Shown here in pieces: positions 10,541 to 24,058 of a DNA stretch of 64,000 nt (within the stretch, counting starts at the first letter, position 1; the number at the start of each line of letters is the position of its first letter). Under the pieces are notes generated by a model. That model did not search any database and was not told the DNA's origin. It worked only from the letters and a program-made list of their open reading frames with translations. The DNA comes from Neostapfia colusana (Eukaryota > Streptophyta > Magnoliopsida > Poales > Poaceae). A program made the position numbers and the translations under genes. The stretch covers positions 38,817,760 through 38,881,759 of the forward strand of contig JASWHV010000010.1 of the NCBI GenBank assembly GCA_030760725.1, in the 5' to 3' direction.

Positions 10541-10553
10541 GGCTCTGATACCA
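10541..10553 (-). promoter_or_regulatory. Primer binding site, tRNA-iMet type (element A)
   Basis: On the minus strand this reads TGGTATCAGAGCC, the standard plant primer site complementary to the 3' end of initiator tRNA-Met, a few bases inside the 5' LTR. Confidence 0.9.
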
Positions 10554-10557
10554 CTTC

Positions 10558-11648
10558 TGTCACACCTGGTTTCTCCGAAGATCAACCGAGTGGATACCAC
10601 ATGTATGCCGGGATCATTCTCTCATACATGTGATGACAAATAGTGAATCATCATTTATTACAAGCCAGGTGTCGAATATAAATAAGTCTTACATAGCATA
10701 CGTCTCGATGGACGATAATAAGTTCATAACATGTAAATAGAACAGCAGCGGAATATAAATCTTGGGGCTCCATCACAGGCGTTGCCCGGGGGACTCTGTG
10801 AACCTAGAATCCTTCCTCGGGACCAAAGTCTTGGTCATTAAACACCACATCATTCTCTTGACCTGAGCAGCAATATAAACCAACAGAAAAGCAAGTTTGA
10901 GTACCGTGGGTACTCAGCAAGTGTGGGAAAGTAATGTCATGCATGGATAGAGCAAGGAGAGGTTGAACTCATGGTTAAAGCACTACGCAATTAATACCTA
11001 TCACCTTAGCTTATTAAGCACCTACATTACTACATAGGTGAAATGGATCGCAAGCCCTCAACCCATCATCAATATCAAGTAAGCATAGTCTCATTTCCAA
11101 TGTTAAGCTTCCCGCTTAACATCCTCAACTTCCCAATCCATCATCCTCTAATCATGAATAAGTCCAAGCCGCTCTTGACCGTGAGCACGGCTGTCATGAC
11201 AGTTTTGACTCTGCAGAGTTTGCACCACTGTACCCACATGTAGTGATTTCATCCCCCGTTGCCGGGTGGACTAAAAGAACCTCCATTATACCAGTGGCCG
11301 CGAACCACATTCACACTTCCCAGGTGTGTAGCCAGGAGATCACTACGAAGCCTTTACAAAGGGATTCCCGACGAGCGTGGGCCCACTGAGGTTTCACCCC
11401 TAACAGCATACAAGAGGCTCCAACCCCGCTGCAGTGGCCCCCTCTTGAGCCTTGCGGTTCATATGGTAGTCCAGCTGACACCTGTTCCCCGCACCATCCA
11501 ACACACCCATACTACGCCGGGGATACACCTAATTAATTGGCCAAGCTGCCCCATCTCAGTATTTGGTTGGCACGGTAAAGCCAGGTTACATGCTCCATGA
11601 ACCGGTCCTTAGGATCCAGGCAAGTACTAAACACAAACCCGAGTCTCG
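10558..11648 (-). repeat. Element A 5' LTR, first segment (interrupted by B)
   Basis: Matches 1285-2376 of the 3' LTR almost base for base, from TGTCACACCTGG to ACCCGAGTCTCG. It stops where element B begins and resumes at 24064 after the duplicated TCTCG. Confidence 0.92.
11644..11648. repeat. Target-site duplication of B, left copy (TCTCG)
   Basis: TCTCG immediately before the TGTGGCGG start of element B. The same five bases follow its CCCTTACA end at 24059. The uninterrupted site is seen once at 2372-2376 in the other LTR of element A. Confidence 0.93.
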
Positions 11649-14600
11649 TGTGGCGGACCGGAATCTGCTCATCCAGGATCGCAGAGGGTGGTGCCGCGCG
11701 ATGCGACACCCGACAGCACACGTCATAAGGACATAATATATTACATGGGAAAAACAACTGAAACTGTACAAGCAGGTACAAACTTCAGTTACAACTATTG
11801 TTTATATTACACAGCGGAAGTCTACACTATACACTCACGCCCGCCTATCTAGAAAAAGTTGGTTGCCCAGCCCTAGGGCAACCCACACTAGCTGCACTCC
11901 TCAGCTCAGCGCGGCGTGTACGGCTCTCACTCAGCCGTGGTCCCCGACGGAGGGTAACCCTCGCCGGTGGACTCGTACTCCGAGTCCGTGCGTGGCTCCT
12001 CACCTGAAAAACACTTAAGCAGCAACCGTGAGCACAAAGGCTCAGCAAGGCTTAACCGACTCACCTAAGCATGAAACTCTACATGAGGGGTACAATGGAC
12101 ATAGGATAGTAACATTTCAGCAAAAGGACACGCCTACAAGTTCATCCTTAGTTCATCTTTTAGCAACAAGTTAACAGTTCATGAAGTCTGAAATTTAGTA
12201 AGCAGTATTTGGTGGCACACATGTAGCAATACAATTATATCAACCAGCAATATTGAATCAACATGTTTCATCCATTAATCTACGTCACGACTCAGTGACC
12301 AAGTGGTACTCTTCACCGTGAGGGACGGCGAATCGACTCGATATACACCTGCAGGGAAACCCAAAGAGCACGTCACGTACGCCCACCCGTGGAGCTGCAC
12401 AGCATGCTCACTCGATGTCGTACGGGACAACCTTTCACCCAACAGCCCAAACGTCGAACCAGTCGCACCAAAACGAGCAGGAGGTTCCCCACACGGAGCA
12501 TCTCTCTATGCTCGTTGGCAGATTTCCACCTTGCTGCCCTCAGCCTACACCTATAAATCGGTGCGTTATGCCTCGGCCCCGGAGGTTTAGGCTACATCGG
12601 TTTATCGGGGCCCATATATCCGATATGCCTTCGGTACGTTCAAACTTGATCAGCGTGGGCCGCACACGGCTCGGTCCTCAATCGACATGGACAGGGCTGC
12701 GCACACAAGACTCCCTCTTGCTGCGCCCTAGCCCCTGCCCAGTCTCATTTTCATTACTAATGTGATCTCACATCACTCATCTGAACCCGTGCGTCCCAAG
12801 CCTATCTCGCGAGTAGATTCCAACTACTCGACTTGTACCGAAGCCCTATGAATCTTTAAGTATAGCCTATCTATTCGAGGTCTAGACACTACCCTCACTC
12901 TTTTGGGAACCTTTGGTTATGCAAGTGGGGTTTCATTCATCCTATACCTAATGCACATACATACTTCATACGACACATGTAAACAACGGAAAAACTTATA
13001 AAAAGGTTAATGCAAACCGGGGCTTGCCTCGTTGCTGCTGGTCAGAGGTTAGTTCCTCTTCCGGAAGGAGGAAGTCCAGCACTTCTGGAGTCTCTTCTTC
13101 AATGGCTACACGTTTAATACAATACTACATGTTAATTTGAATGCAATGTGTGAACTGGAATACTTATTTACTAATAACTCTAGCTAGCCCTTCCCTTTGG
13201 TTCTGAAATTTTTATGGTGGACTGGTAGGGTCCTAACCAGGGTTGTGACCAAGTTTTATTTGAAACAAAGTTCATTTGAACCTTGTACAAATAGAAGCCC
13301 ATTTGGTCAATAATTGAGCCTCTAAGTAATTCCAGGGGTTTTTCATGGCTCCACCATTACTTTCTGGAAACTAGAATTTAGGATGGTTCTGATGGAATTG
13401 GTTTCATGTCATTTGAAGAATTCTACAGAAAGTTATGTCCTAATTAAGATCGGAGAAAATCTGAAAAATGTTTCTGTACATCTTTCTATTTTCTCTGGGC
13501 AGTTCCATTGATCACCCAATTAGGGTAACTAAATGAACTTGGACGAGTCTGAATATTTTACTGGGATTCAGGGATTCTCCAATGAACCTTTCAGCCAAAT
13601 TTCAGAATTTTTCATAAAGTAGTTCTCCAGATAAAATTCCCAACAGTTTAAACATTAGGGATTTAATTCTGGAAAACTATTCACTTTCATGAGCTGAATT
13701 TGGTATTGCTGGAAAGTGCTTAGAGAGCTAAATCCAACCAAATTTGGTTCACTCGATTTGGAGCTTTCTAGCCAAAGTTATGAGGATTTGAAGTTTGGAA
13801 GAATCCTGAAAATCGGGGGAAAAGTTTAAACTCTCGGGCCCGCGGGGACACGTGTCGAGCGCGGAGGTGTCCGGCACACCGGAGATACCACACGTGTCGA
13901 GCGCGGAGGTGTCCGACACACCGGAGCTCACAGGGTATTTGCGCGCCAGCACAGCCGATCCCCGGCGACACCTGATCCCGATTTAAATTCTTCAGCCGCT
14001 GGCACGCGGGCCAGCCGGTTTCGTCTTCCTCCTGCCGTTCTCTCGCGCCCGCGCCGCCGACCTCGCCGGAGCAGGCTCGGGGCTCGCCGGCTCGCCGCTG
14101 CCGGACCTCCCAGGGGCTGAAACTCGCCGCCAGGGGGTTGTCAACGTCGAGGAACACGTCGGTGGTGTCAGGTCGGGCTGGGGGTGACCGGAAATAGCTC
14201 GGCGACGTGCCGCTGCCTTGGTTGAGGTTCGACATCGTCGACCGTGGTTTCTAAACCCGCCAACACCTCGAACACACGGCCCTACAGCATCAGTGTACCT
14301 CTAGGAAGCTCGACAAGGTGTCAAAAGGGTTCAGGGATGGCGGCAAGTCGGTCGGCACCGTGTGACCGATCGTGCCCGCCATGACCGCCCTCGATCGAGC
14401 TCGAAATTCGTCACTCCTAGACAGTTTCACGCTACGGATGCAGAAAGAACTTGATCGCCGGCTAGTCCAGCGTCTACGTGCAAGATTTGATGACCTCTAA
14501 AAGATCATAGAGCGGGAATTTAAAGAAACCGTACCGGAAGCTTGGGTTACGGTCGCAGGAGCAAAAACTAGAAATTCTCTGCGGATTCTTCACGGTTGGC

Positions 14601-15386
14601 TTCCAAACTTGGAGGAGAGCAGCACGGTGGTCGCGCGCCCTGTTGCCTCTCTCGCTGGACCGTGAAAACGCCTGTGGAACGCTGCCCACGGGCGCCTGAC
14701 TCTCGGCTGAGGCTAGGTCGCCGCGGTGGCGATCGTTTTGTTTCTGGCGTTGGAGAAGTGGAGTGCGAGCTCAGGTGGCTGTCTAGCAGCTCAGGGACAA
14801 AGGAGGAGATGGTTTTGCTGGTTTTCCCGATTGAGCAGAGAGCTGCGGCGAGAAACAATGCCGCTGCTCGGGTTTGCCCGCGAGAAGATAAAGCCGGCCG
14901 ACTCCTGCTCGGCTGAGGCGGTGCCGGTCGCGTGGGGGCGCGAGCCAGCCACCCTGGGCGCCAGCGCACAGAGAGGGAAGCAGCTGGTGGCACCGGTAGC
15001 TGCTCGGTGGCACAGCCGACAGCTGCTCGGTGGAATTTCCCACCGAGACTCTGACTTTGGGTGCAAGTTTCTCCTTCTCCCCTCTATGACAGGTAGGTCC
15101 CACCCGGGGTTTTAACCTCTGAAATTTACTCCTAATCACTGTTGTAAACAGTGAGCCCCATAATACCCCTGTTGATTCAAATTATTCACCCCTGAGCCAT
15201 TTGAATCGAATAGAATTCAAATTCGGTTCGGTTTGAGTGAATTTCAGCACAAGTTCAGTTTTGAATTCAAATAAAGTTTGAATTCGTCCCACTTAGCTCA
15301 TGTCAAGATCAACTCCGAATGGAGTGAAAATTGGTGTGGTGTGGCGATGAACACTTCAAATGTGTGCCAAAACTGAGGCCCTTACA
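11649..15386 (-). repeat. Element B 3' LTR (3,738 bp)
   Basis: Starts TGTGGCGGACCGG and ends GAGGCCCTTACA on the plus strand; nearly identical to 20294-24058. A polypurine tract complement (TTCCTCCCCCCTTAAAAG) follows at 15387. Open frames on both strands at 14568-15139 recur in the other LTR but look like GC-rich non-coding LTR sequence. Confidence 0.93.
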
Positions 15387-15459
15387 TTCCTCCCCCCTTA
15401 AAAGAATCTCATCCCGAGATTACAAAAGGAGAGATAGCGATGTAGTAGGGACTTACTCG

Positions 15460-17279
15460 TGTTGAGAAGCCATGAACTCCGGGTAATTTGAACGAAGGAA
15501 TTCCTCGCTCTCCCACGTCGCTTCTTCCACGGTGTGGTTACTCCAGAGGATCTTCTAGAACCACAACGTTCTGCTACGCGTGGTTCGGGCTTTCTCATCA
15601 AGGATTTCCACAGGATACTCATCATATGTTAGATCCGGTTTCAGCTCGCCGATGTCTTCGGTAGGAACCGCAGCTCTATGCTTCAAGCACTTTCGCAGTT
15701 GCAAAACATGGAAAACATCATGGACACCAGCCAGAGATGCCGGTAGCTCCAATCTATATGCTGCTGGTCCACACTTCTCGGTGATAGTATAGGGTCCAAT
15801 AAAACGGGGAGCGAGCTTCCCCTTCACACCGAACCGGTGCACGCCCTTCATCGGAGACACGCGTAGGTACACGTGTTCCCCAACGTCAAAGTGCAATGGC
15901 CTACGCCTCTTATCAGCGTAGCTCTTCTGCCGGGATTGAGCGGCTTTTAAATTGGCTTGAATTGTCCGAACGCGCTCTTCGGCGTCGTTCACCACATCAA
16001 CCCCGAATGTGACCCTTTCACCGGACTCGCACCAATTTAATGGGGTGCGGCACTTGCGACCGTAGAGAGCTTCGTAGGGTTCCATCTTGATACTCGCCTG
16101 ATAGCCGTTGTTGTACGAGAATTCCGCCAATGATATGTGATTATCCCAGTTCCTACCATGGTGGATGGCACATGCTCTCAACATGTCCTCCAGAACTTGA
16201 TTCACCCTCTCTGTCTGGCCATCTGTCTGAGGGTGGTAGGCGGAGCTTCTAATCAGTTTAGTACCCCAAGCAGCGTGCAACTGCTCCCAAAAGCGAGATA
16301 CAAACAATGCACCTCGACCTGAGACTATGGTCTTGGGTACACCATGCAGGCATAGAATCCTGGCAATGTATAACTCCGCATATCGGTTGGCATGAAAATG
16401 TGTATGTACGGGGATGAAGTGAGCTGACTTGGTCAGTCGGTCAACAATCACCCAAATGGAATCATGTTTGTTGGATGTTAGGGGTAATCCCACAATGAAA
16501 TCCATGCTCACATCCTCCCATTTCCATGCTGGAATCTTCAGGGGTTGCAGCAGCCCTGATTTCCTCATATGATCAGCCTTCACTCGTCTACACGTATCAC
16601 ACTCAGATACGTACTTAGCTACCTCCCGCTTCATCCGTGTCCACCAAAATTTCTTTTTCAAATCTTGGTACATTTTGTTGCTGCCCAGATGAATGGAGTA
16701 CTTGGACAAGTGAGCTTCATCGAGGATCTTCTTTCTCAACTCCATATCCCGGGGTACGACTATGCGGTCATTGAACCACAGCGTCCCCTCATCATCCTTC
16801 CGGAAACATTTGATTTCCCCGTTGTCTATCCGTCTCCGGAGATATGCCATGCCTTTATCATTTTTCTGAGCTGCAATGATGTCCTCCCTAATAGTAGGGA
16901 TGAGGGCAAGGTTGTACAGAAATCCATAAGGAACCAAGTATAAACTTGGCTCTTCCTCCTCCACCGGTAGAATGGTGAGGTGATGGACATGTGATTTCCG
17001 ACTCAGCGCGGCGGCAACCACATTCGCCTTGCCGGGGTGGTAGTGAATCTCAATTTCATAGTCCTCGATTAATTCTAACCACCTCCGTTGCCTCATGTTC
17101 AGCTCCTTCTGGGTGAGAATGTATTTCAAGCTCTTGTGGTCGGTGTAGAGATGCACCAAATTCCCCAGGAGATAGTGCCTCCACATTTTCAGCACCAAAA
17201 CCACTGCAGCAAGCTCAAGGTCGAGTGGGATAATGCTGCTCATGGTTCCGAAGTTGGCGTGAGCCATAAGCGACCACAC
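15460..17279 (-). pseudogene. pol: Element B pol: RNase H, integrase, chromodomain-like tail
   Basis: RNase H (YTDHKSLKYILTQ), integrase zinc finger (HLGSNKMYQDL ... CDTCRRVKADH) and integrase core (SMDFIVGLP, GRGALFVSRF, ERVNQVLEDML) are continuous from 17279 to 15555. The second catalytic Asp sits in VSGRGALF, where relatives have VSDRG, so that residue is Gly here and the integrase is probably dead. A TAG stop at 15555 cuts the tail, which continues in frame to about 15460 with the chromodomain-like segment (SNHTVEEATWESEEF). The upstream frame joins by an indel near 17220-17279. Otherwise it resembles elements A and I. Confidence 0.88.
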
Positions 17280-18579
17280 GTCCTTCCTGCATCAACACGC
17301 AGCCGAGCCCAATACCGGACGCGTCACAATACACGTCGAAGGGCTTTGTTGTGTCTGGCTGAGCTAAGACCGGGGCTGTGGTGAGATGCTTCACCAATGC
17401 TCGGAACGCTCCTTCACACGCCGTGTTCCAAACATATTTCGTCCCTTTCTTCAGCAATTCTGTCATCGGCTTAGCGAGCTTGGAGAAGCTTGGAATGAAT
17501 CTCCGGTAGTATCCCGCTAACCCGAAGAAGCTTCTGACTTCATGAACTGAAGTGGGAGCTTTCCATTTCAACACTTGCTCTATTTTACTTGGGTCAACCG
17601 CAATGCCTTCTGCTGAGATGATATGTCCCAAGAATGGCACTTGGCTGATCCAAAACTCGCACTTACTGAACTTGGCGTAGAGCTTGTGGTCTCGCAATCG
17701 TTGAAGAACGATCCGCAAGTGTTTGGCATGTTCGGCTTCTGTCTTGGAGTAAACCAAGATGTCGTCGATGAACACTACCACGAACTTGTCCAGCTCCGGC
17801 ATGAACACTGAGTTCATGAGATACATGAAGTGGGCTGGAGCATTTGTGAGACCAAAGGACAAGACGAGATATTCATATAGTCCATATCTCGTCGAGAATG
17901 CCGTCTTCGGAATATCCTCCGCCCGGATTTTTATCTGGTGATATCCAGAGCGAAGGTCCATCTTGGAGAACACACTGGCACCCACAAGTTGATCAAACAA
18001 TATGTCGATGTGGGGCAGTGGGTACTTATTCTTGATGGTGACGGCGTTGAGCGGCCGGTAATCCACACACAGCCTCAGGGTCTCATCCTTCTTCTTCACG
18101 AATAGCGCCGAGCATCCCCAAGGCGACGAACTCGGCCTAATGAAACCCTTGCTCAACAGATCATTGAGCTGTTCTTTCAGTTCCGCCAGCTCATTTGGAG
18201 CCATCTTGTATGGTCTCCGTGATATGGGTGTAGTCCCGGGTGCGAGCTCGATCTTGAACTCGACATCCCGCTCAGGTGGCATGCCCAGAAGATCATCCGG
18301 GAACACGTCGGGATACTCCCGGACTACGGGGATGTCTTCTAACTTGGAAGCCTCAGCACTATTGATCGCTGAAACCTCTCTGACTGGATTATCTAATAGG
18401 AGGGACTGCGGACAGTGTAATGGGGAGTTGAGGTGAACCGTCCATGATAGGATTTCCAGGACAGCGCCATGGTAACTTACCCATGACATTCCCAAGATTG
18501 CATCAATCTTCTGTCCCCCTAGGATAATCATAGTGGTGGGATATATCTCGTAAGTAGATAATGTAATAACTTTGCACAA
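17215..18579 (-). pseudogene. pol: Element B pol: protease end, RT, RNase H start
   Basis: Starts after the protease active site: only the C-terminal ILGMSWVSYHGA part of the protease is left. RT is complete in motif terms (CVDYRPLNAV, SKMDLRSGYHQI, LSFGLTNAP, FIDDILVYSK), followed by connection and RNase H start (YCDASGIGLGCVLMQ). It ends at NHEQHYPTRP by frameshift into the downstream frame. The first methionine is probably not a natural start, because the upstream gag and protease sequence has been replaced by unrelated DNA. Confidence 0.87.
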
Positions 18580-20278
18580 GCTATATCATTACCAGACCAA
18601 ACACAAGCTAGTTCAATCCAACTTGATGAACCTCCTCTTTGGAAGCTCAACATAACTAGGTTTGGTCACTACGAGACATTACTATCGCTTTGTCATCACG
18701 TATACCACCCTTAGGGTACAACACCCTCTCCAAAGAGTTCAAACTGTCATCCTTCTATCATAATGACCAGTTTCTACCTATTCCAAGTTTTGATCTGGTT
18801 CAGGGCATTTTCATGACTCAAGTTGAATACCAAAGTTAAAGTTAACTTCAGTATATTTACAACGAGTACTCATTTGCCCTCAGATCAGCTTGGGTTAAAA
18901 AGTTATGCTAATTCAAAGTCAACAGAATTTCTGGAAAAATTTTAACAGCACCTCCCTTGGAAGTGGCTGTTTTCAACCCTGGTTTCCACTGAAATCTGTG
19001 CTGAAATTTCAGAAACTTTGAATTGCAAAGATGTCACACATCTTCTACTCTTTCTAAGGATGTATTATATACTAATTTTGATTTTTCACCTGGGAGTTAT
19101 GTTTGAAAAACAAAACAGTTCAGAGAATGTTTTACTCTGTCCTGGTTCTGGACAGTTTACATTCCTCTGGGATTTAAGCCATCTTAAGGTGGGTTTCAGC
19201 TCTGGAAGTCTACAACAAAGTTGTAGAGTACTTCAATTCCTTTCCAGAACTATATAGCACACCTCTCTCGGCTAAAAGACCTGTGAGTTATGCCCTGTTG
19301 AAGATCAGCAACCTTGCTGTCCCAAAACAGAGCACTCTGTTTTCAGTCTTTTTGGAACTACACTCATCACTATCCCATTCTTATACCCAACCAGGGTCCT
19401 AAATGTTGAACCTATAGATTTTAATTCTTTGTTATCATTATTCTCATGCATATGCCTACAATATCTCGGTACTACGTTCCTCACAAAAGAAAATCCTAAC
19501 CGGATTTTACCGGCATATACGTCTCAAATGTGGCACTAAATGGTCTCTCGCACACGTTTACTACACGGATACTTACGTGGTTAGTACCTGCAGAAGACCA
19601 CACAATAATGGTGCACTCAATAGTTATTCATTTCAGGCAGTTCCATATTTGAAAGTAAATACAAACGCCCGTATCATTGTCATACGGCCGTCCTTGATCT
19701 AAGTCACGTCTCAAGGCACGTGATCGTGTTTCAACACCACATGACGGGGAACCCGAGTATGTCATGAACGGGTCGTCACGGTTGGGAATGTTATCAACCC
19801 AACAGATACCACCTACTGCCCTGCAGGGCACGCCGATGGCAAGCACTGCGTATGTCCTCCTGGGCTATTTCCAGACGAACACACTCTCGCGTTACTGACC
19901 ACGCGATGGGGTCTCCACTTACTTGCCTAATGCACGCTAGGGATCAGCGTTTCATATGAACTCAGGAACATGAAGAGTTCAAGAGGTTCATATTAACGTC
20001 TCACACCAAGCTGTGAGACTCTATCCCTGAGCCACGTTCCTCGTCAGGGGGAGCTAACCGAAATTGAACCGCTTTCGGTGGCGTTCTTTACCATACTTAC
20101 CAGAGCGTAGGTGCGTCGTTACATAATTGAAATTCAGAATTATAACACATAAGTTAGTCTTTGCCACTTTAAGTAACTATGCTAATATAGTCCTTACTTG
20201 GGCAGCTACCGATTCCTCACCGTATACCTAAGTTTTTCCCATAATGCAGTCCTTTAGTACTGTACTATCCCCACTGCA
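18580..20278. other. Unassigned internal segment of element B, in place of gag
   Basis: About 1.7 kb between the truncated protease and the primer site, where gag and leader should be. No gag motif, zinc knuckle or long frame on either strand. Composition is mixed: 18600-19450 is AT-rich, 19450-20290 near-balanced. I could not match it to the other elements in the window by eye. It may be a rearranged leader or a foreign fragment acquired during reverse transcription. Confidence 0.6.
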
Positions 20279-20290
20279 GCTCTGATACCA
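20279..20290 (-). promoter_or_regulatory. Primer binding site, tRNA-iMet type (element B)
   Basis: Minus strand reads TGGTATCAGAGC three bases inside the 5' LTR that starts at 20294. It shows that the original 5' end of B is retained even though gag is gone. Confidence 0.9.
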
Positions 20291-20293
20291 GGC

Positions 20294-23200
20294 TGTAGCG
20301 GACCGGAATCCGCTCATCTAGGATCGCAGAGGGTGGTGCTGCGCGATGCGACACCCGACAGCACACGTCATAAGGACATAATATATTACATGGGAAAAAC
20401 AACTGAAACTGTACAAGCAGGTACAAACTTCAGTTACAACTATTGTTTATATTACACAGCGGAAGTCTACACTATACAACTCACGCCCGCCTATCTAGCA
20501 AAAGTTGGTTGCCCAGCCCTAGGGCAACCCACAGTAGCTGCACTCCTCAGCTCAGTGCGGCGTGTACGGCTCCCACTCAGCCGTGGTCCCCGACGGAGGG
20601 TAACCCTCGCCGGTGGACTCGTACTCCGAGTCCGTGGGTGGCTCCTCACCTGAAAAACACTTAAGCAGCAACCGTGAGCACAAAGGCTCAGCAAGGCTTA
20701 ACCGACTCACCTAAGCATGAAACTCTACATGAGGGGTACAATGGACATAGGATAGTAACATTTCAGCAAAAGGACACGCCTACAAGTTCATCCTTAGTTC
20801 ATCTTTTAGCAACAAGTTAACAGTTCATGAAGTCTGAAATTTAGTAAGCAGTATTTGGTGGCACACATGTAGCAATACAATTATATCAACCAGCAATATT
20901 GAATCAACATGTTTCATCCATTAATCTACGTCACGACTCAGTGACCAAGTGGTACTCTTCACCGCGAGGGACGGCGAATCGACTCGATATACACCTGCAG
21001 GGAAACCCAAAGAGCACGTCACGTACGCCCACCCGTGGAGCTGCACAGCACGCTCACTCGATGTCGTACGGGACAACCTTTCACCCAACAGCCCAAACGT
21101 CGAACCGGTCGCACCGAAACGAGCAGGAGGTTCCCCACACGGAGCATCTCTCTATGCCCGTTGGCAGATTTCCACCTTGCTGCCCTCAGCCTACACCTAT
21201 AAATCGGTGCGTTATGCCTCGGCGCCCGGATGTTAAGGCTACATCGGTTTATCGGGGCCCATATATCCGATATGCCTTCGGTACGTTCAAACTTGATCAG
21301 CGTGGGCCGCACACGGCTCGGTCCTAAATCGACATGGACAGGGCTGCGCACACAAGACTCCCTCTTGCTTCGCCCTAGCCCCTGCCCAGTCTCATTTTCA
21401 TTACTAATGTAATGTCACATCACTCATCTGAACCCGTGCGTCCCAAGCCTATCTCGCGAGTAGATTCCAACTACTCGACTTGTACCGAAGCCCTATGAAT
21501 CATTAAGTATAGCCTATCTATTCGAGGTCTTAGACACTACCCTCACTCTTTTAGGAACCTTTGGTTATGCAAGTGGGGTTTCATTCATCCTATACCTAAT
21601 GCACATACATACTTCATACGACACATGTAAACAACGGAAAAACTTATAAAAAGGTTAATGCAAACCGGGGCTTGCCTCGTTGCTGCTGGTCAGGGGTTAG
21701 TTCCTCTTCCGGAAGGAGGAAGTCCAGCACTTCCGGAGTCTCTTCTTCAATGGCTACACGTTTAATACAATACTACATGTTAATTTGAATGCAATGTGTG
21801 AACTGGAATACTTATTTACTAATAACTCTAGCTAGCCCTTCCCTTTGGTTCTGAAATTTTTATGGTGGACTGGTAGGGTCCTAACCAGGGTTGTGACCAA
21901 GTTTTATTTGAAACAAAGTTCATTTGAACCTTGTACAAATAGGAGCCCATTTGGTCAATAATTGAGCCTCTAAGTAATTCCAGAGTTTTTCATGGCTCCC
22001 ACCATTACTTTCTGGAAACTAGAATTTAGGATGGTTCTGATGGAATTGGTTTCATGTCATTTGAAGAATTCTACAGAAAGTTATGTCCTAATTAAGATCG
22101 GAGAAAATCTGAAAAATGTTTCTGTACATCTTTCTATTTTCTCGGGGCAGTTCCCTTAATCACCCAATTAGGGTAACTAAATGAACTTGGATGAGTCTGA
22201 AAATTTTACTGGGATTCAGGGATTCTCCAATGAACCTTTCAGCCAAATTTCAGAAATTTTCATAAAGTAGTTCTCCAGATAAAATTCCCAACAGTTTAAA
22301 TTTAGGGATTTAATTCTGTAAAACTATTCACTTTCATGAGCTGAATTTGGTATTGCTGGAAAGTGCTCAGAGAGCTAAATCCAACCAAATTTGGTTCACT
22401 CGATTTGGAGCTTTCTAGCCAAAGTTATGAGGATTTGAAGTTTGGAAGGATCCTGAAAATCGGGGGAAAAGTTTAAACTCTCGGGCCCGCGGGGACACGT
22501 GTCGAGCGCGGAGCTGTACGGCACACCGGAGATACCACACGTGTCGAGCGCGGAGGTGTCCAACACACCGGAGCTCACAGGGTATTTGCGTGCCAGCACA
22601 GCCGATCCCCGGTCACACCCGATCCCGATTTAAATTCTTCAGCCGCTGGCACGCGGGCCAGCCGGTTTCGTCTTCCTCCCGCCGTTCTTTCGCGCCCGCG
22701 CCGCCGACCTCACCGGAGCAGGCTCGGGGCTCGCCGGCTCGCCGCTGCCGGACCTCCCAGGGGCTGAAACTCGCCGCTAGGGGGTTGTCGACGTCGAGGA
22801 ACACGTCGGTGGTGTCAGGTCAGGCTGGGGGTGACCGGAAATAGCTCGGCGACGTGCCGCTGCCTTGGTTGAGGTTCGACATCGTCGACCGTGGTTTCTA
22901 AACCCGCCAACACCTCGAACACACGGCCCTACAGAATCAGTGTACCTCTAGGAAGCTCGACAAGGTGTCAAAAGGGTTCAGGGATGGCGGCAAGTCGGTC
23001 GGCACCGTGTGACCGATCGTGCCCGCCATGACCGCCCTCGATCGAGCTCGAAATTCGTCACTCCTAGACAGTTTCACGCTACGGATGCAGAAAGAACTTG
23101 ATCGCCGGCTAGTCCAGCGTCTACGTGCAATATTTGATGACCTCCGAAAGATCATAGAGCGAGAATTTAAAGAAACCGTACCGGAAGCTTGGGTTACGGT

Positions 23201-24058
23201 CGCCGGAGCAAAAACTAGAAATTCTCTGCGGATTCTTCACGGTTGGCTTCCAAACTTGGAGGAGAGCAGCACGGTGGTCGCGCGCCCAGTTGCCTCTCTC
23301 ACTGGACCGTGAAAACGCCTGTGGAACGCTGCCCACGGGCGCCTGACTCTCGGCTGAGGCTAGGTCGCCGCGGTGGCGATCGTTTTTGGGCAAAGGAGGC
23401 CGGAGCTCGAGGTTTCTGGCGTTGTTGAAGTGGAGTGCGAGCTCAGGTGGCTGTCTAGCAGCTCAGGGACAAAGGAGGAGATGGTTTTGCTGGTTTTCCC
23501 GATTGAGCAGAGAGCTGCGGCGAGAAACAATGCCGCTGCTCGGGTTTGCCCGCGAGAAGATAAAGCCGGCCGACTCCTGCTCGGCTGAGGCGGTGCCGGT
23601 CACGTGGGGGCGCGAGCCAGCCACCCTGGGCGCCAGCGCGCGGAGAGGGAAGCAGCTGGTGGCGCCGGTAGCTGCTCGGTGGCACAGCCGACAGCTTCTC
23701 GGTGGAATTTCCCACCGAGACTCTGACTTTGGGTGCAAGTTTCTCCTTCTCCCCTCTATGACAGGTAGGTCCCACCCGGGGATTTAACCTCTGAAATTTA
23801 CTCCTAATCACTGTTGTAAACAGTGAGCCCCATAATACCCCTGGTGATTCAAATTATTCACCCCTGAGCCATTTGAATCGAATAGAATTCAAATTCGGTT
23901 CGGTTTGAGTGAATTTCAGCACAAGTTCAGTTTTGAATTCAAATAAAGTTTGAATTCGTCCCACTTAGCTCATGTCAAGATCAACTCCGAATGGAGTGAA
24001 AATTGGTGTGGTGTGGCGATGAACACTTCAAATGTGTGCCAAAACTGAGGCCCTTACA
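20294..24058 (-). repeat. Element B 5' LTR (3,765 bp)
   Basis: Starts TGTAGCGGACCGG and ends GAGGCCCTTACA. It aligns along its whole length with 11649-15386. The most visible difference is a ~26-bp segment near 23386-23411 that is missing from the left copy. Confidence 0.93.

Larger units (their letters stand above)
11649..24058 (-). mobile_element. Element B: gag-less Tekay-like gypsy retrotransposon
   Basis: A full-length insertion (12,410 bp) in the 5' LTR of element A with a perfect 5-bp duplication. LTRs are 11649-15386 and 20294-24058; tract and tRNA-iMet primer site are in the usual places. The internal region holds only the end of protease, RT, RNase H and integrase. Gag and the protease active site are missing, so it could move only with help from an autonomous relative. 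The LTRs are nearly identical with a few small differences, including a ~26-bp stretch near 23386-23411 absent from the left LTR near 14741. This implies a younger insertion than its host. Confidence 0.93.

Noticed and set aside
10541..10553. tRNA gene
   Set aside because: Only the 3'-end complement (primer binding site) is present, at four LTR borders; no cloverleaf surrounds it.
14568..15139. Overlapping open frames on both strands in the B LTR, repeated at 23240-23811
   Set aside because: They are repeated because the LTR is duplicated; frames are open on several strands at once, GC-rich, start and stop at random points relative to LTR parts, and show no domain.
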